The notes: generated by a model from the letters alone, not told the origin. Positions 47,188-55,949 are shown, numbered from the stretch's first letter. The stretch is DNA of 64,000 nucleotides from Thiodiazotropha sp050305635 (GCA_050305635.1 JBNLFS010000048.1:1-64000); one strand, 5' to 3'. Translations and numbers: made by a program.

Positions 47188-49272
47188 TTATGCGCCCGGG
47201 TTATGCCAACCACCGCGATAGTCGATCGCGCCGGCACCAAAGGGCAGTTCCACACTGAAACTCAAACCCTTTGTGCGGAAATTCATTTCCTGAGAGACAT
47301 GGGGCTCTCGCTGACCATTCAGGAACACAACTTCGAAAACTGGCGCTTCGTTCGGATCAGCGAACATCCACCAAGGCGCGGACGATGCAATTCGGCCAGA
47401 ACCGACCACCTCGACCAGGTTACGCACGGTGTTCGTCTTACGCTGATTCTTCGAGGTTTCATCGTCGTATTCAGCACCCAGAACCGACTTGAATGCGCCT
47501 TCAAGGCCGGTACTGCAGACCCCAACCATCGGACGAATGTCGAGCAGTTCCTGATCCTCACCTGGGGCTTGCTGCTTCGACATGGCAACGCGACCCGCAT
47601 CGATGGTGGCCACCGAGGGTGCGGAGCCGGCACCGGCCAGGTTCCCGTGTTCTGCACTGAACAACGCGAAGCCATCAGACAGGACTGGATTCGCAACCAG
47701 CAGGGTGTAGACCGCACGCTCAATGGTCCGAGATCCCGCAGAGCCAATGCCGTTGGCCATACTCTGAATCTTCCCAAGATCATCATTGATCAGGGTCTCA
47801 GGAGTAATGCTGATGATGTTGCCCTTACGGGTCACGGCAATGCTGTTTTTCTCAGCATCCGGAAGCGATTTGTCACGATAGGCGCCGTGTTCATCCACGC
47901 CGTCAAGGTTCCCGATCAGTCCGGGTACCAGACGATTCCAGTTGCGGAAATCGGTCACATCGCCCACCGCGCAGAAGCGCTGCCAGGTCGGCGCATGCGC
48001 CTTAAACCCACTCAGCACCAGTTTGTGCATGATGTTTTCGAGGATCACCGGGAAGTCAGAGGATGTCTGAGCCGCAAACACAGGGCTCAAGGCCATAGGC
48101 GCGAACTCTTCAGGCGTCATGCCACGCACATGCACACCGGCCCGCTCCAGACTGGCCCGCGCCAGCTCACTGAGACGCAAGCCTCGAAACGGGTTTGAGT
48201 TGTCTGCCTTGGCAAGACCGACGCGCGCCAGGGTTGCCGACACAGCGGCCTCAATATTCTTGTCCCGGGAATCCAGACCCGCTGAAATGGTGGTATCGAT
48301 CTGAGAGAGCGACTCAGCACCCTTACCCAGTTCATCCAACATCATGGCGCGCGCCTGATCCAGGGTAATGGCCGGATTCGCAAGGATCTTGTCTTTCAGT
48401 GCCATCATGCCTGGCTTTGAGGCATGCATTCCGAAGATCGGCATCAAGGCTTCGTTACGCGCCATGAGTTCGGCGTCACGGCGCGCCATGGCGGCTTTTT
48501 CGATCTCTACCACGTTGTCAGTGGCAGGAGAATTAACAGGATCGGCAGAAGTGGTTGTGGCTGCCGGGATAGTAGATTTGGGCATGATTGCACCCTCCGG
48601 TTTTGTGGGTTTGGCAGCGACAGGAGCCGCCTGAGAAGAATGCGGCGCAACAAAGCCCCGCAGATTGAAATCATTGAGTGACGCAGCGATATCAACCGCA
48701 CCGGTCACCTCATCGATCAGACCGAGTTCAAGCGCCTCGGTCGCGGTGAAATAGTGATCCTCGCCATCCTTGAGCCAGCCATCGATGGTGGCCTCATCAG
48801 GGCCGCCCTCACGCAGGTAGGAAGAGACCATCGCGTCGGAATACTTATCGAGCACATCCGCAACCCGGCGCATCTCCTTGGAGTTGCCCATCGCGATATT
48901 CCAAGGCGCATGGATCATCAGCAGCGCGTTTTCCGCCATGCGGATCTGATTGCCGGCCATGGCGATCAATGATGCCGCCGAATAGGCCACCGCATCGATC
49001 TCGACATTGACCACACCCTGGTGACGCATGAGGACGTTGTGAATTGCGATACCGTCCACCACCGATCCACCGTAGGAATTGATCCGTACCGTGATGTTTT
49101 TGCCTTTCAGACCCGCCAGTTCATCGATGAGCTGCTCTGCGGTGTTACTCTTTTCAGGCTCCCACCAGTTCTCACCGATATCGCCATAGATGTAGATTTC
49201 GACGGCATCCTGTCCTTTCGCCTGGATGTCAAACCATTTGCGGGTAGCCTGTGTCTTTTTCGGCATAATCAT
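47188..49272 (-). CDS. ClpP-like prohead protease fused to major capsid protein
   Basis: 694 residues. Residues 1-200 are a ClpP-type serine protease: INSYGGSVVDG (64-74), AYSAASLIAMAG with Ser101, and LMIHAPW with His121. Residues about 230-350 are charged and helical like a scaffold/delta domain. Residues about 360-694 are the coat domain (FPVILENIMHKLV, then GNIISITPETLINDDLG, ending IDYRGGWHNPGA). An ATG at residue 230 has its own strong ribosome site, so a 465-residue scaffold-capsid product is likely made too. It overlaps the portal gene by 4 nt. Confidence 0.92.
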   Translation of the reverse strand: MIMPKKTQATRKWFDIQAKGQDAVEIYIYGDIGENWWEPEKSNTAEQLIDELAGLKGKNITVRINSYGGSVVDGIAIHNVLMRHQGVVNVEIDAVAYSAASLIAMAGNQIRMAENALLMIHAPWNIAMGNSKEMRRVADVLDKYSDAMVSSYLREGGPDEATIDGWLKDGEDHYFTATEALELGLIDEVTGAVDIAASLNDFNLRGFVAPHSSQAAPVAAKPTKPEGAIMPKSTIPAATTTSADPVNSPATDNVVEIEKAAMARRDAELMARNEALMPIFGMHASKPGMMALKDKILANPAITLDQARAMMLDELGKGAESLSQIDTTISAGLDSRDKNIEAAVSATLARVGLAKADNSNPFRGLRLSELARASLERAGVHVRGMTPEEFAPMALSPVFAAQTSSDFPVILENIMHKLVLSGFKAHAPTWQRFCAVGDVTDFRNWNRLVPGLIGNLDGVDEHGAYRDKSLPDAEKNSIAVTRKGNIISITPETLINDDLGKIQSMANGIGSAGSRTIERAVYTLLVANPVLSDGFALFSAEHGNLAGAGSAPSVATIDAGRVAMSKQQAPGEDQELLDIRPMVGVCSTGLEGAFKSVLGAEYDDETSKNQRKTNTVRNLVEVVGSGRIASSAPWWMFADPNEAPVFEVVFLNGQREPHVSQEMNFRTKGLSFSVELPFGAGAIDYRGGWHNPGA
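48583..48598 (-). promoter_or_regulatory. internal ribosome site and start inside the protease-capsid gene
   Basis: On the minus strand GGAGG (48598-48594) stands eight nt before ATG (48585-48583), codon 230 of the fusion, encoding MPKSTIPAATT. This parallels lambda C/Nu3, where an internal start gives the scaffold. Here the internal product would carry both scaffold-like region and coat domain, without the protease. Confidence 0.7.
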
Positions 49273-50723
49273 GAACCTCGAATTTGCTTGTTTGAGGGTG
49301 CGGCTGACTCCCGAGCCTCAAGACCTCGCTCAATGAGCATGTCCTTCCAACGCTTGGACTGATCCAGCACATCCCGGGGATTCTGGCCGCGCCGCCGCAC
49401 GATCTCCTGGCCGCTGGCATAGTGATTCTCTTCGAGCAATCGCCATGCATCGGCCTCTTTCTTCGGATCAATCCACGGCATCTGAGGCGGAAGATAGAGC
49501 GCATCGCCAATGGAGAGCGGATCGATATTCCTGGGAAGGATGATTTTTCCTGACACGATTGCGGCCTCAAGAAACCGCAGGTAGACCGGGCGCACCAACA
49601 TGCTGATGAAGTCACTGGCCAACGCACCATAGGCTCCATATCCTTCAACAAGCTCCTGACGCTGCGCGGAATAGGTCCCGTTGTAATCCTTTGCCAGACT
49701 TGAATAGGTGACACGCAGACCCGATGCGGCCGCGCGAAGTTGCCCGTTTCGGAATGGCTCAAGCGCAGCACTGGGTCGCTTGGTATCGATCGTACCGATC
49801 TCCTCTCCGGGCCTCAGATCGTCGTAGACGGTACCGGGACGAAATCGCAAAGCACGCGGCTCATATTCCCCATTCTCATCCTTGTCCTGGTTGTACATAT
49901 CCGGCATGCCCTTTTTGATATAGGCCGCCATCGATGCCGCCACCTTGGCAGCGATCCGCTCGGACTCCTCATAATCCTTGATGTCATCGAGACGCAGCAT
50001 CACAGGAGCAAAGATACTGACACCCCGCAGCTGCCCGATGCGGCTCACCATTTTGAGATGAGAGATTCGATCAGCAGTCACCCGCTTGACCTCGAACGCA
50101 CGTGATGAAAAGGCGATCTCGCCCGGGTGCTCGCGATAGATGTGGTAGGCAACAGGGCGCTTCCAGCCATTGATCTCGACACCACCCACAATTCTGGGGT
50201 TTCCGGATGAGATTAGATCCAACGGGAGCAAATCAGGCTCGAGCAGCTCAATCGAATACGGCACCTCAGTGCCATGCTGCAGGCTGCTGATATTTCCCGC
50301 GACATGCTGTGCCAACATCTCACCGTCACGCAACCAGGTACGGCACGCCAAGCGCTGGGCTGCAGCCCAGTCATGCTGCCAGGTGACCTCAGGTTTCAGC
50401 ATCCAATCCTGGTACACCCGCAGAATCTGATCGGCCAACTCATCATGAATGACGCCACCGAGCGTCCTGGGTACTGGATCCACGCCAATGCCTTGAGGGC
50501 CGACGATGTTTTGCACCAGTACATTGAGCGCACCAGTGGCGATGTCGTGATTCTGATCAAGATGCCGGGCCTGCTGACGTATACTTCCGCCCGCCCTGAT
50601 GACGGCCGTGTCCCCTGCCCCGTACTCTTTGCGCTGCTTGCGCTGAGGATCGGTGACGCCGGCCTCGTAATAAGATTTCACAGGCTCCATACCACGCCAA
50701 CGAATCACCAATCGATTACTCAT
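49269..50723 (-). CDS. phage portal protein, lambda gpB type
   Basis: 484 residues from ATG 50723; a longer frame exists but would overlap gpW too far. It contains HDIATGALNVLVQNIVGPQGIG near 55-76, LACRTWLRDGEMLAQ near 118, VTADRISHLKMVSRIGQLRGVS near 212 and SSLAKDYNGTYSAQRQELVEG near 334, all typical of the gpB/HK97-unrelated lambda portal family. Twelve copies form the DNA channel at one capsid vertex. It lies between gpW and protease-capsid as in lambda. Confidence 0.93.
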   Translation of the reverse strand: MSNRLVIRWRGMEPVKSYYEAGVTDPQRKQRKEYGAGDTAVIRAGGSIRQQARHLDQNHDIATGALNVLVQNIVGPQGIGVDPVPRTLGGVIHDELADQILRVYQDWMLKPEVTWQHDWAAAQRLACRTWLRDGEMLAQHVAGNISSLQHGTEVPYSIELLEPDLLPLDLISSGNPRIVGGVEINGWKRPVAYHIYREHPGEIAFSSRAFEVKRVTADRISHLKMVSRIGQLRGVSIFAPVMLRLDDIKDYEESERIAAKVAASMAAYIKKGMPDMYNQDKDENGEYEPRALRFRPGTVYDDLRPGEEIGTIDTKRPSAALEPFRNGQLRAAASGLRVTYSSLAKDYNGTYSAQRQELVEGYGAYGALASDFISMLVRPVYLRFLEAAIVSGKIILPRNIDPLSIGDALYLPPQMPWIDPKKEADAWRLLEENHYASGQEIVRRRGQNPRDVLDQSKRWKDMLIERGLEARESAAPSNKQIRGS

Positions 50724-50928
50724 CTGAGAACCTCGCAACCTGGTATCTTGGATACATGGATGTACCGCCATTGGCGGTCTTGGCGATGTCACTCTCAATC
50801 AGTGATTTGATCTGCAGCAGCTCAGACAGACTGCGATAGGTCACGCTGCGATCCCGGTAGTGAACCGTCATCGTGCCGCTTTTGATCGCGGTCTCAATTG
50901 CAGTTAAATCGGACTGAGTAAATGCCAT
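50716..50928 (-). CDS. gpW-like head-tail joining protein
   Basis: 70 residues from ATG 50928: AFTQSDLTAIETAIKSGTMT, then VHYRDRSVTYRSLSELLQI. The order helix, YRDRSVTYRS hairpin, helix is that of lambda gpW, which stabilises packaged heads. It sits between the activator gene and the portal gene, matching the lambda A-W-B order. It overlaps the portal start by 8 nt. Confidence 0.85.
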   Translation of the reverse strand: MAFTQSDLTAIETAIKSGTMTVHYRDRSVTYRSLSELLQIKSLIESDIAKTANGGTSMYPRYQVARFSDE

Positions 50929-50990
50929 GCTCGACAGCATGGCAAAAAAGCTCGCGCATTTTTAGGCAAACTCTGCACGAGTTTTATGGT

Positions 50991-51335
50991 TCATAAATTC
51001 CATTCCGCGCGACCAAAGCCTGAGTCGTGGCTGATCATGCTCAAGTGACGATTGATGGCCCGGTCAACCGTAGTGCGGTGAACTCCATACCGCCCGGCAA
51101 TCAGGTTTCTGTCTGGATTGGATTTCCAGGCCCGCACGATCTCGCGATCGCGCTGCTGCTTGGTCAGATTTCGGTAGGAAGGAATATAGGGACGATCCCC
51201 GCCAAATTCCTCCATCAACTCTCGCTCGAGTCCGACGGCCAGCTGCTCAGCCTGGCCCTGCTCAATACCGGTCTCGAGCAATACCCGCATCAGGTAGTGC
51301 CGCACGAAGTCACAGAGATTGCGATCATCGCTCAC
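50991..51335 (-). CDS. Mor/C-type transcriptional activator
   Basis: 114 residues from a proposed GTG at 51335 (start uncertain; no strong ribosome site). The C-terminal part matches the Mu Mor/C family: LLETGIEQGQAEQLAVGLER, then GGDRPYIPSYRNLTKQQRDRE, and a helix-turn-helix RNLIAGRYGVHRTTVDRAINR. Mor-type proteins activate middle or late phage promoters. It sits inside the packaging operon between the terminase and gpW genes, so it may boost its own late operon. Confidence 0.83.
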   Translation of the reverse strand: MSDDRNLCDFVRHYLMRVLLETGIEQGQAEQLAVGLERELMEEFGGDRPYIPSYRNLTKQQRDREIVRAWKSNPDRNLIAGRYGVHRTTVDRAINRHLSMISHDSGFGRAEWNL

Positions 51336-51531
51336 GATCAAAACACCGGCACGGGCAGTCGATGTCTGAATGATTCGAGCGAAAGCACGGCATGCGATTC
51401 GCCCACCCACGATTCACGCCGCCCACGAGCGTGCGCACATGAACACCCGCGCGACAGACCGCCTTGTAAATCACCATATCCGTGGTGTAGTGCCGGCACT
51501 GATTCTCCATTGCGTGATCCGTGACGTTCAT
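51325..51531 (-). CDS. small Cys-rich phage protein after terminase
   Basis: 68 residues from ATG 51531, which overlaps the terminase stop as ATGA. Sequence includes HYTTDMVIYKAVCRAGVHVR and RMPCFRS, ending CPCRCFDRER. Four Cys in the C-terminal half could bind zinc. It overlaps the following Mor-like gene by 11 nt. The tight coupling on both sides argues it is real. No function known. Confidence 0.68.
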   Translation of the reverse strand: MNVTDHAMENQCRHYTTDMVIYKAVCRAGVHVRTLVGGVNRGWANRMPCFRSNHSDIDCPCRCFDRER

Positions 51532-53531
51532 AGCACCCAATCACTCCGCCCTAAGCCACACCCATGATCAACCGGCTGAGGAGTCCGGCCCGTGCCACGT
51601 GGAACCCGAACCTTTGCGGGCTCCGCATCACTGGATGACTCATGGCTATCAGCAAAAAGATCACCGTTCGCCGGCTGTACGGACGCTTCAAGCTGATCCC
51701 ACATTTTCTGAGTGAAGGTATTCAGCCCACGCATATGAGACGCAAAGATGGCATACACCGTGGTGTCGAGAACTTCATTTCTCGATCGAACCTTGACCCA
51801 CCGATACTCTTCACCGCGGGCCGTCTTCACCATCATGCGATGCTCTGCGGTCAGCTGGTGATAGAACTCGTGAGGGAGTTCCTTGGAAAAGTGCACGTAC
51901 CCGGGCCCAGGCTGCTGAATCTGCAATCGACCAAAAATCAAGTCCTTTGCGGTATCCGTTCCGACCCTCCAGAGCTTTACACCTCCCCGAATGATCTTGC
52001 CTCGGTAGTTCACATCCTGGACGGATGAGCGGCCCTTGATAGGCTTCCCGGGCTGGTTATCACCCTTCACCGCGTAGATCCGGCGTCGTACCCGGGTCCG
52101 GCAAAAGTTGTACACCTGGTGCGTGAAGTGACCGCCCGTATCGACACCCGTCGCCTCGATCTTGAGCGTCGCCCCGGACTGATGCTTGAACGCGGTCAGC
52201 AGATAGGTATCCAGGCGATCCCAGTCCCTCTCATCGGCAGGGTTTGCATGGATCACCATGTAGTCGACCGGCCACATCTCCTCATCACGACCGATGGCCC
52301 AGATGGTGATCTCAAACCGATCGTCCTGCACATCAACGCCAGCCACCAGCACCAGCCCACCCATGGGTACGATGCGCAAGGGATAATCCTCGGCCCGCTG
52401 TATCAGCTGATGCTCATCGGTCTTGTCGACCTCAGCCTCCCAGGACTCGCCCAAGGTTGTGTTGACAAAGGTTTTCAGCTCCGAGGTATCGCCGGCCTCT
52501 GCCTTTTTCTGCGCAGACCGGAACTCACGCACGATCTGCTCCCAGGTCGTCTGCGGACTGTAGGCGGTCCAGATGTGAAACGACACCCAGGACGGGGTTT
52601 CAACAATCTCACCTGCTGGCCCACGGAAACGGCCATCACGATCAATCCAGACACCCGCTTTTGAGACCCACCGCCCACGCGACCAGACCGACAGATAATC
52701 CGCCTGGTAGTAGAGCGCCCCACACTCAGGACACAGCTGGCCCACTGGATCATCGGGTCCATCGAATTTCATGCCATGCGGCTGATCGGCGCCGCCCCAG
52801 GTGAGCGGATGCTCGTGGCCACAATGTGGGCACGGAATGTGGAATCTGAATTGCTCATCCGCCTGGTCTGCCCGGGACTCGATCATGGAGTACCCCTTGA
52901 GCTTCGGGGTGCTGCCCGCGATCATTTTCGGGAACGTGGCCCCTTCCAGGCGCTTATTCGACAGCGTGACCGGACTGCCCTCCTTCTCGACATCCAGATC
53001 AAAACCGTCCAGCTCATCGAGATATCCCACGTCCACTGTGATCCGGCGATAATTCTTGGCCGCCTTCCCACCGCGCAGATGCAGAATCGATCCCAGGAAC
53101 GTTTTCTGCTTGAGCGTGTTGTCTTTGTGCCGACGCATGAACGCAGGAAACACGGACTCGAGGCACGGCACGTCGCGCAACATGGGATCGAGTTCGGTCT
53201 TGCAGAAATCATCACTGTCGTCATCGGTTGGCTGCCATACCGCCTGATTCCGGCGCTTGTGTTCCGCAAAATAACCCATGGCCGCCAGAATCATCTTGGT
53301 ATAGCCAACCCGGGCGGACTTCATGAAATCCACCTCGCGGATGTCATCGTTCGACATGCAATCCATGATCGCTGGTTGATAGGGATAGGACTTCCATCGC
53401 TGCTCCACATAGGAACTCTCTGCGGACAAATAGAAATGCGCCTCGGCCCATTGAGACAGGCGCATCGGCTTTGACACCGACAGCGGCGACAAGCCGGAAC
53501 CGGTGGCCCGATCAATCGCCGCCTGGTACAT
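51528..53531 (-). CDS. terminase large subunit, lambda GpA family
   Basis: 667 residues from ATG 53531, with GGAG eight nt upstream. The ATPase P-loop is the lambda-like variant FMKSARVGYTKMI (about 69-81). The Walker B region is VGYLDELDGFD. A zinc ribbon (CPHCGHEH ... CPECGALY) lies mid-protein. The C-terminal nuclease has VAGVDVQDDRFEI and EATGVDTGGHFTHQVYNF. It cuts and pumps DNA into proheads; GpA-type enzymes usually act at cos sites. It overlaps the small subunit by 20 nt. Confidence 0.95.
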   Translation of the reverse strand: MYQAAIDRATGSGLSPLSVSKPMRLSQWAEAHFYLSAESSYVEQRWKSYPYQPAIMDCMSNDDIREVDFMKSARVGYTKMILAAMGYFAEHKRRNQAVWQPTDDDSDDFCKTELDPMLRDVPCLESVFPAFMRRHKDNTLKQKTFLGSILHLRGGKAAKNYRRITVDVGYLDELDGFDLDVEKEGSPVTLSNKRLEGATFPKMIAGSTPKLKGYSMIESRADQADEQFRFHIPCPHCGHEHPLTWGGADQPHGMKFDGPDDPVGQLCPECGALYYQADYLSVWSRGRWVSKAGVWIDRDGRFRGPAGEIVETPSWVSFHIWTAYSPQTTWEQIVREFRSAQKKAEAGDTSELKTFVNTTLGESWEAEVDKTDEHQLIQRAEDYPLRIVPMGGLVLVAGVDVQDDRFEITIWAIGRDEEMWPVDYMVIHANPADERDWDRLDTYLLTAFKHQSGATLKIEATGVDTGGHFTHQVYNFCRTRVRRRIYAVKGDNQPGKPIKGRSSVQDVNYRGKIIRGGVKLWRVGTDTAKDLIFGRLQIQQPGPGYVHFSKELPHEFYHQLTAEHRMMVKTARGEEYRWVKVRSRNEVLDTTVYAIFASHMRGLNTFTQKMWDQLEASVQPANGDLFADSHESSSDAEPAKVRVPRGTGRTPQPVDHGCGLGRSDWVL

Positions 53532-54006
53532 CGATCTGACTCCAGTCCGGCTTGATTGCTGCCGCAAGGTTCCGCGTCTCAACGATGACCGCATCCACGA
53601 TCGCCAGCTGGTCCGTTGTCATCCCGGTGTTGCGCTTGAGCTTGACCGGCAACGCCTCGAGCAATCCCGCGATCTGACGGCCGACAGAGGCGAGGGTTTC
53701 CTCGATCACACTCACGGGGGCGTACTCTTTCCGGGCGATCTGGTTTTGCAGGGCAACCTTGTCAGCCTGTTCGGACGCCAGGCGGGCACGTTCAGACGCC
53801 AGATCCAGATCACCCGATGAGGCCCGACCAGCCGCCTGCTCACGATAGTGCCCCATGACCGATACCAGCCAGTCACCAACCGGCTGGCCATCCGCGATGA
53901 TGCCACGCTGCACCATGTTCGATACTGCTGACGGCCCTACTCCGATCAGCTTTGCGAATTCCCCCTTCTGGATCTGATCATCCGTGTCAATGATCATGTG
54001 ATTCAC
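53512..54006 (-). CDS. terminase small subunit, Nu1-like
   Basis: 164 residues. The N-terminal helix-turn-helix (GEFAKLIGVGPSAVSNMVQRG, about 15-35) is a Nu1-type DNA-binding domain, followed by ASERARLASEQADKVALQNQIA and RKEYAPVSVIEETLASVGRQI. It should recognise the packaging site and recruit the large subunit. ATG 54006 or 53997 could be the start. The first overlaps the preceding gene by 20 nt. Confidence 0.88.
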   Translation of the reverse strand: MNHMIIDTDDQIQKGEFAKLIGVGPSAVSNMVQRGIIADGQPVGDWLVSVMGHYREQAAGRASSGDLDLASERARLASEQADKVALQNQIARKEYAPVSVIEETLASVGRQIAGLLEALPVKLKRNTGMTTDQLAIVDAVIVETRNLAAAIKPDWSQIDVPGGD

Positions 54007-54349
54007 CCCCTAGGAAAATCCTCATGACTAGCGGAAAACCGGGGCTCTTTATACTCTCACGATCCGATTCCGGGGAGGACCCGCGCCGATCGATCGATCG
54101 ACTGCGCGATGAGCGATCGCGACTCAACTCAGCGAGTTCAACCAATCCGCAATCCTGACGAACGCCACTGGCGCCACGAGTGAACGCATCCACGATCATG
54201 TGACCTATGCTGTGATCGAACACTTCGCACAACGAATGTGCCCCACCGGCCGGATGATACAGACCCACGAATCCGGTCGATGGGTCATAGCGACAGACCC
54301 ATTGCTCATCACGAACCATATCGGCCCACAACTGCGCAGTGATCACCAC
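53987..54349 (-). CDS. hypothetical phage protein before the terminase genes
   Basis: 120 residues from GTG 54349, with GGAGGG upstream. The N-terminal half (ITAQLWADMVRDEQWVCRYD, then GLYHPAGGAHSLCEVFDHSI) looks like a folded domain. The C-terminal half is Arg/Ser-rich (RDRSSRSRSIDRRGSSPESD) and low in complexity. The DNA of this half contains overlapping GATCGATCGATCGA and short palindromes, in the place where a lambda-like phage keeps cos, so the coding and packaging signals may overlap. Function unknown. Confidence 0.55.
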   Translation of the reverse strand: MVITAQLWADMVRDEQWVCRYDPSTGFVGLYHPAGGAHSLCEVFDHSIGHMIVDAFTRGASGVRQDCGLVELAELSRDRSSRSRSIDRRGSSPESDRESIKSPGFPLVMRIFLGGESHDH

Positions 54350-54362
54350 CCATGCCCTCCCA

Positions 54363-54797
54363 TCACTTCATCCCGGAGCGCGAAGAAGACAACGCACCAC
54401 GGATATCCCGCAGATGCTTCAGCGCCTTGTCAGGATCTGCCTTCGGCACAGGCAGCGCCCGATAACGCTGATGCATCGGATGAGATCGGCAAGCCGAGAC
54501 CAGAGCGTTCAATGATGGCGGATACTCACCGGTGAACTGACGCAGTGCCCGGTCGATCTGATCCGGCGTGAACCGGGTCAATTCGGATTGCCAGGTTGCC
54601 TGACCCAACCCCAACGCCCGAACATCTTTCCAGCGGCCGGTCCACAGTTGTCCGTATCGCACGGCCATAGCGGACCAGAATTCCTTCAACCACTTCTCAG
54701 CCTGGAAGTCCGGAATCTGGCTGTGGTCCGAGGAGCATGTCCCAGAAGGGATCATGACCTCCTGCGCGTGATGAGCGTAATCGCTGACTGGCTTCAT
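54363..54797 (-). CDS. replication protein P-like helicase loader
   Basis: 144 residues from ATG 54797 (GGGGGG ribosome site four nt upstream), although this overlaps the O-like gene by 101 nt. The core FWSAMAVRYGQLWTGRWKDV, then TRFTPDQIDRALRQFTGEYP and PSLNALVSACRSH is typical of lambda P-like loaders that bring the host DnaB helicase to the phage origin. The short tail is charged. It directly follows the O-like gene as in lambda. Confidence 0.78.
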   Translation of the reverse strand: MKPVSDYAHHAQEVMIPSGTCSSDHSQIPDFQAEKWLKEFWSAMAVRYGQLWTGRWKDVRALGLGQATWQSELTRFTPDQIDRALRQFTGEYPPSLNALVSACRSHPMHQRYRALPVPKADPDKALKHLRDIRGALSSSRSGMK

Positions 54798-55587
54798 GTC
54801 GCCCCCCTGGGCTTGGCGAGTGTTTGCGTTCGAGATAATCCATGACGGGTCCGTCGAGATAGGCTGGCGTGAACTGCTTTCCCCGATCCCTGAGCATTGT
54901 GACCACAGCCTTTACGTCATTCGGCGACACGCCCGAGCTGCACCAGCGCTCGATCATCCCCATCACCTTCGGGTTGTGCACGCTGGTCATGGCGAACCCC
55001 AGCTCGGCGAATGTCTGCACCAGCGCGGCGCGCTCAGGTTGATCAACGCGCGCGCGCGGAGAATTATCCCTATGCTGTGCTACAGAGTACGTTGTATTGA
55101 TATATTGAGGTGTGGGGTTCATGGTGTGGGGTTCATGTGTTGTTCCTGCCGGTTCACACTCATCCAAACCATTGAAATCAATGTCGTTATCGAGATATCC
55201 ACAGTGTGGTTCACACCGTGGGGTTCCTGTGGGGTTCATATTTTGGACGGATTGATCCCTGTCAGCCAAAATACATCGAAAAATTAAACCGTTTGCCATG
55301 GATGATCCGGCATCCTCAATCAAACCGGCACGCTTCAATTCTCGAATGACGGCCCTCAACTTCTCCTTGTTTGGCTTATAGCGCGCATCCTGAGAGCCTT
55401 TATCGGGTATGAAATCCGCCATTTCAGCCAGCGCTGCATAGCTCAACGTTCGACCTGGACCACCCACCAACCCTGTCTTTCGATCCATACGCCAGCGTAT
55501 CCCCATGAGATACACCACACGGGCCATCATGCTGAGCCCGTACAGCGCCATATGCTCATCTTCATTCCAGCTGGCCCATCGACTCAT
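54697..55587 (-). CDS. replication protein O/DnaT-like
   Basis: 296 residues from ATG 55587 (ATGA overlap with the gene before). Residues 1-100 form a winged-helix domain (ARVVYLMGIRWRMDRKTGLV, then KEKLRAVIRELKRAGLIEDA) as in phage O-type initiators. A low-complexity linker (about 110-180) precedes a DnaT-like domain (QTFAELGFAMTSVHNPKVMG, then KAVVTMLRDRGKQFTPAYLD). It should bind the origin and recruit the P-like loader. The linker DNA has several direct GGGGTTCA-like repeats (55110-55240) that might be origin iterons. Confidence 0.78.
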   Translation of the reverse strand: MSRWASWNEDEHMALYGLSMMARVVYLMGIRWRMDRKTGLVGGPGRTLSYAALAEMADFIPDKGSQDARYKPNKEKLRAVIRELKRAGLIEDAGSSMANGLIFRCILADRDQSVQNMNPTGTPRCEPHCGYLDNDIDFNGLDECEPAGTTHEPHTMNPTPQYINTTYSVAQHRDNSPRARVDQPERAALVQTFAELGFAMTSVHNPKVMGMIERWCSSGVSPNDVKAVVTMLRDRGKQFTPAYLDGPVMDYLERKHSPSPGGRHEASQRLRSSRAGGHDPFWDMLLGPQPDSGLPG

Positions 55588-55949
55588 ACCGCGCACCGCT
55601 CAGAACGGCTCACACGATGTGAGCGTAGACGGGTCTTTGTGGCCAGCTTGCCAGGCCGCCAATGGTTACCAATGAACATCAGGGCCCCGACAGGATCCGA
55701 ATGCAGTCCGGATTTTGATGGAAGCTTGGGTGTCAGACGAGACAGGTGATTGCACTTGTAGCAATGCTTCCTATCGCGATCGACAAGAAGAAAGACCGAT
55801 GATCTCGACACCCATCTCACGTGACCGCAGGTGCCGCATTCGATGCGATATCGATAGCTGCTCAAAGCCGTCCAGTCAGAATCAACCTCAAGCACCGTGG
55901 ATCCACCCACTTTGTCACCCACATAAGGCCCCTTTCTCGGCTCAACCAT
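55584..55949 (-). CDS. zinc-ribbon phage protein
   Basis: 121 residues. GDKVGGSTVLEVDSDW is followed by a treble-clef type ribbon (ECGTCGHVRWVSRSSV, then HCYKCNHLSR), so it binds one zinc. Similar ribbons occur in phage regulators and HNH-adjacent proteins, but no His-Asn-His motif is present. Overlaps neighbours by 8 and 4 nt. Confidence 0.6.
   Translation of the reverse strand: MVEPRKGPYVGDKVGGSTVLEVDSDWTALSSYRYRIECGTCGHVRWVSRSSVFLLVDRDRKHCYKCNHLSRLTPKLPSKSGLHSDPVGALMFIGNHWRPGKLATKTRLRSHRVSRSERCAV

Noticed and set aside
47203..48198. 331-codon frame on the plus strand
   Set aside because: Opposite the capsid domain of the fusion protein; rich in His, Arg and Gly as expected for a shadow frame.
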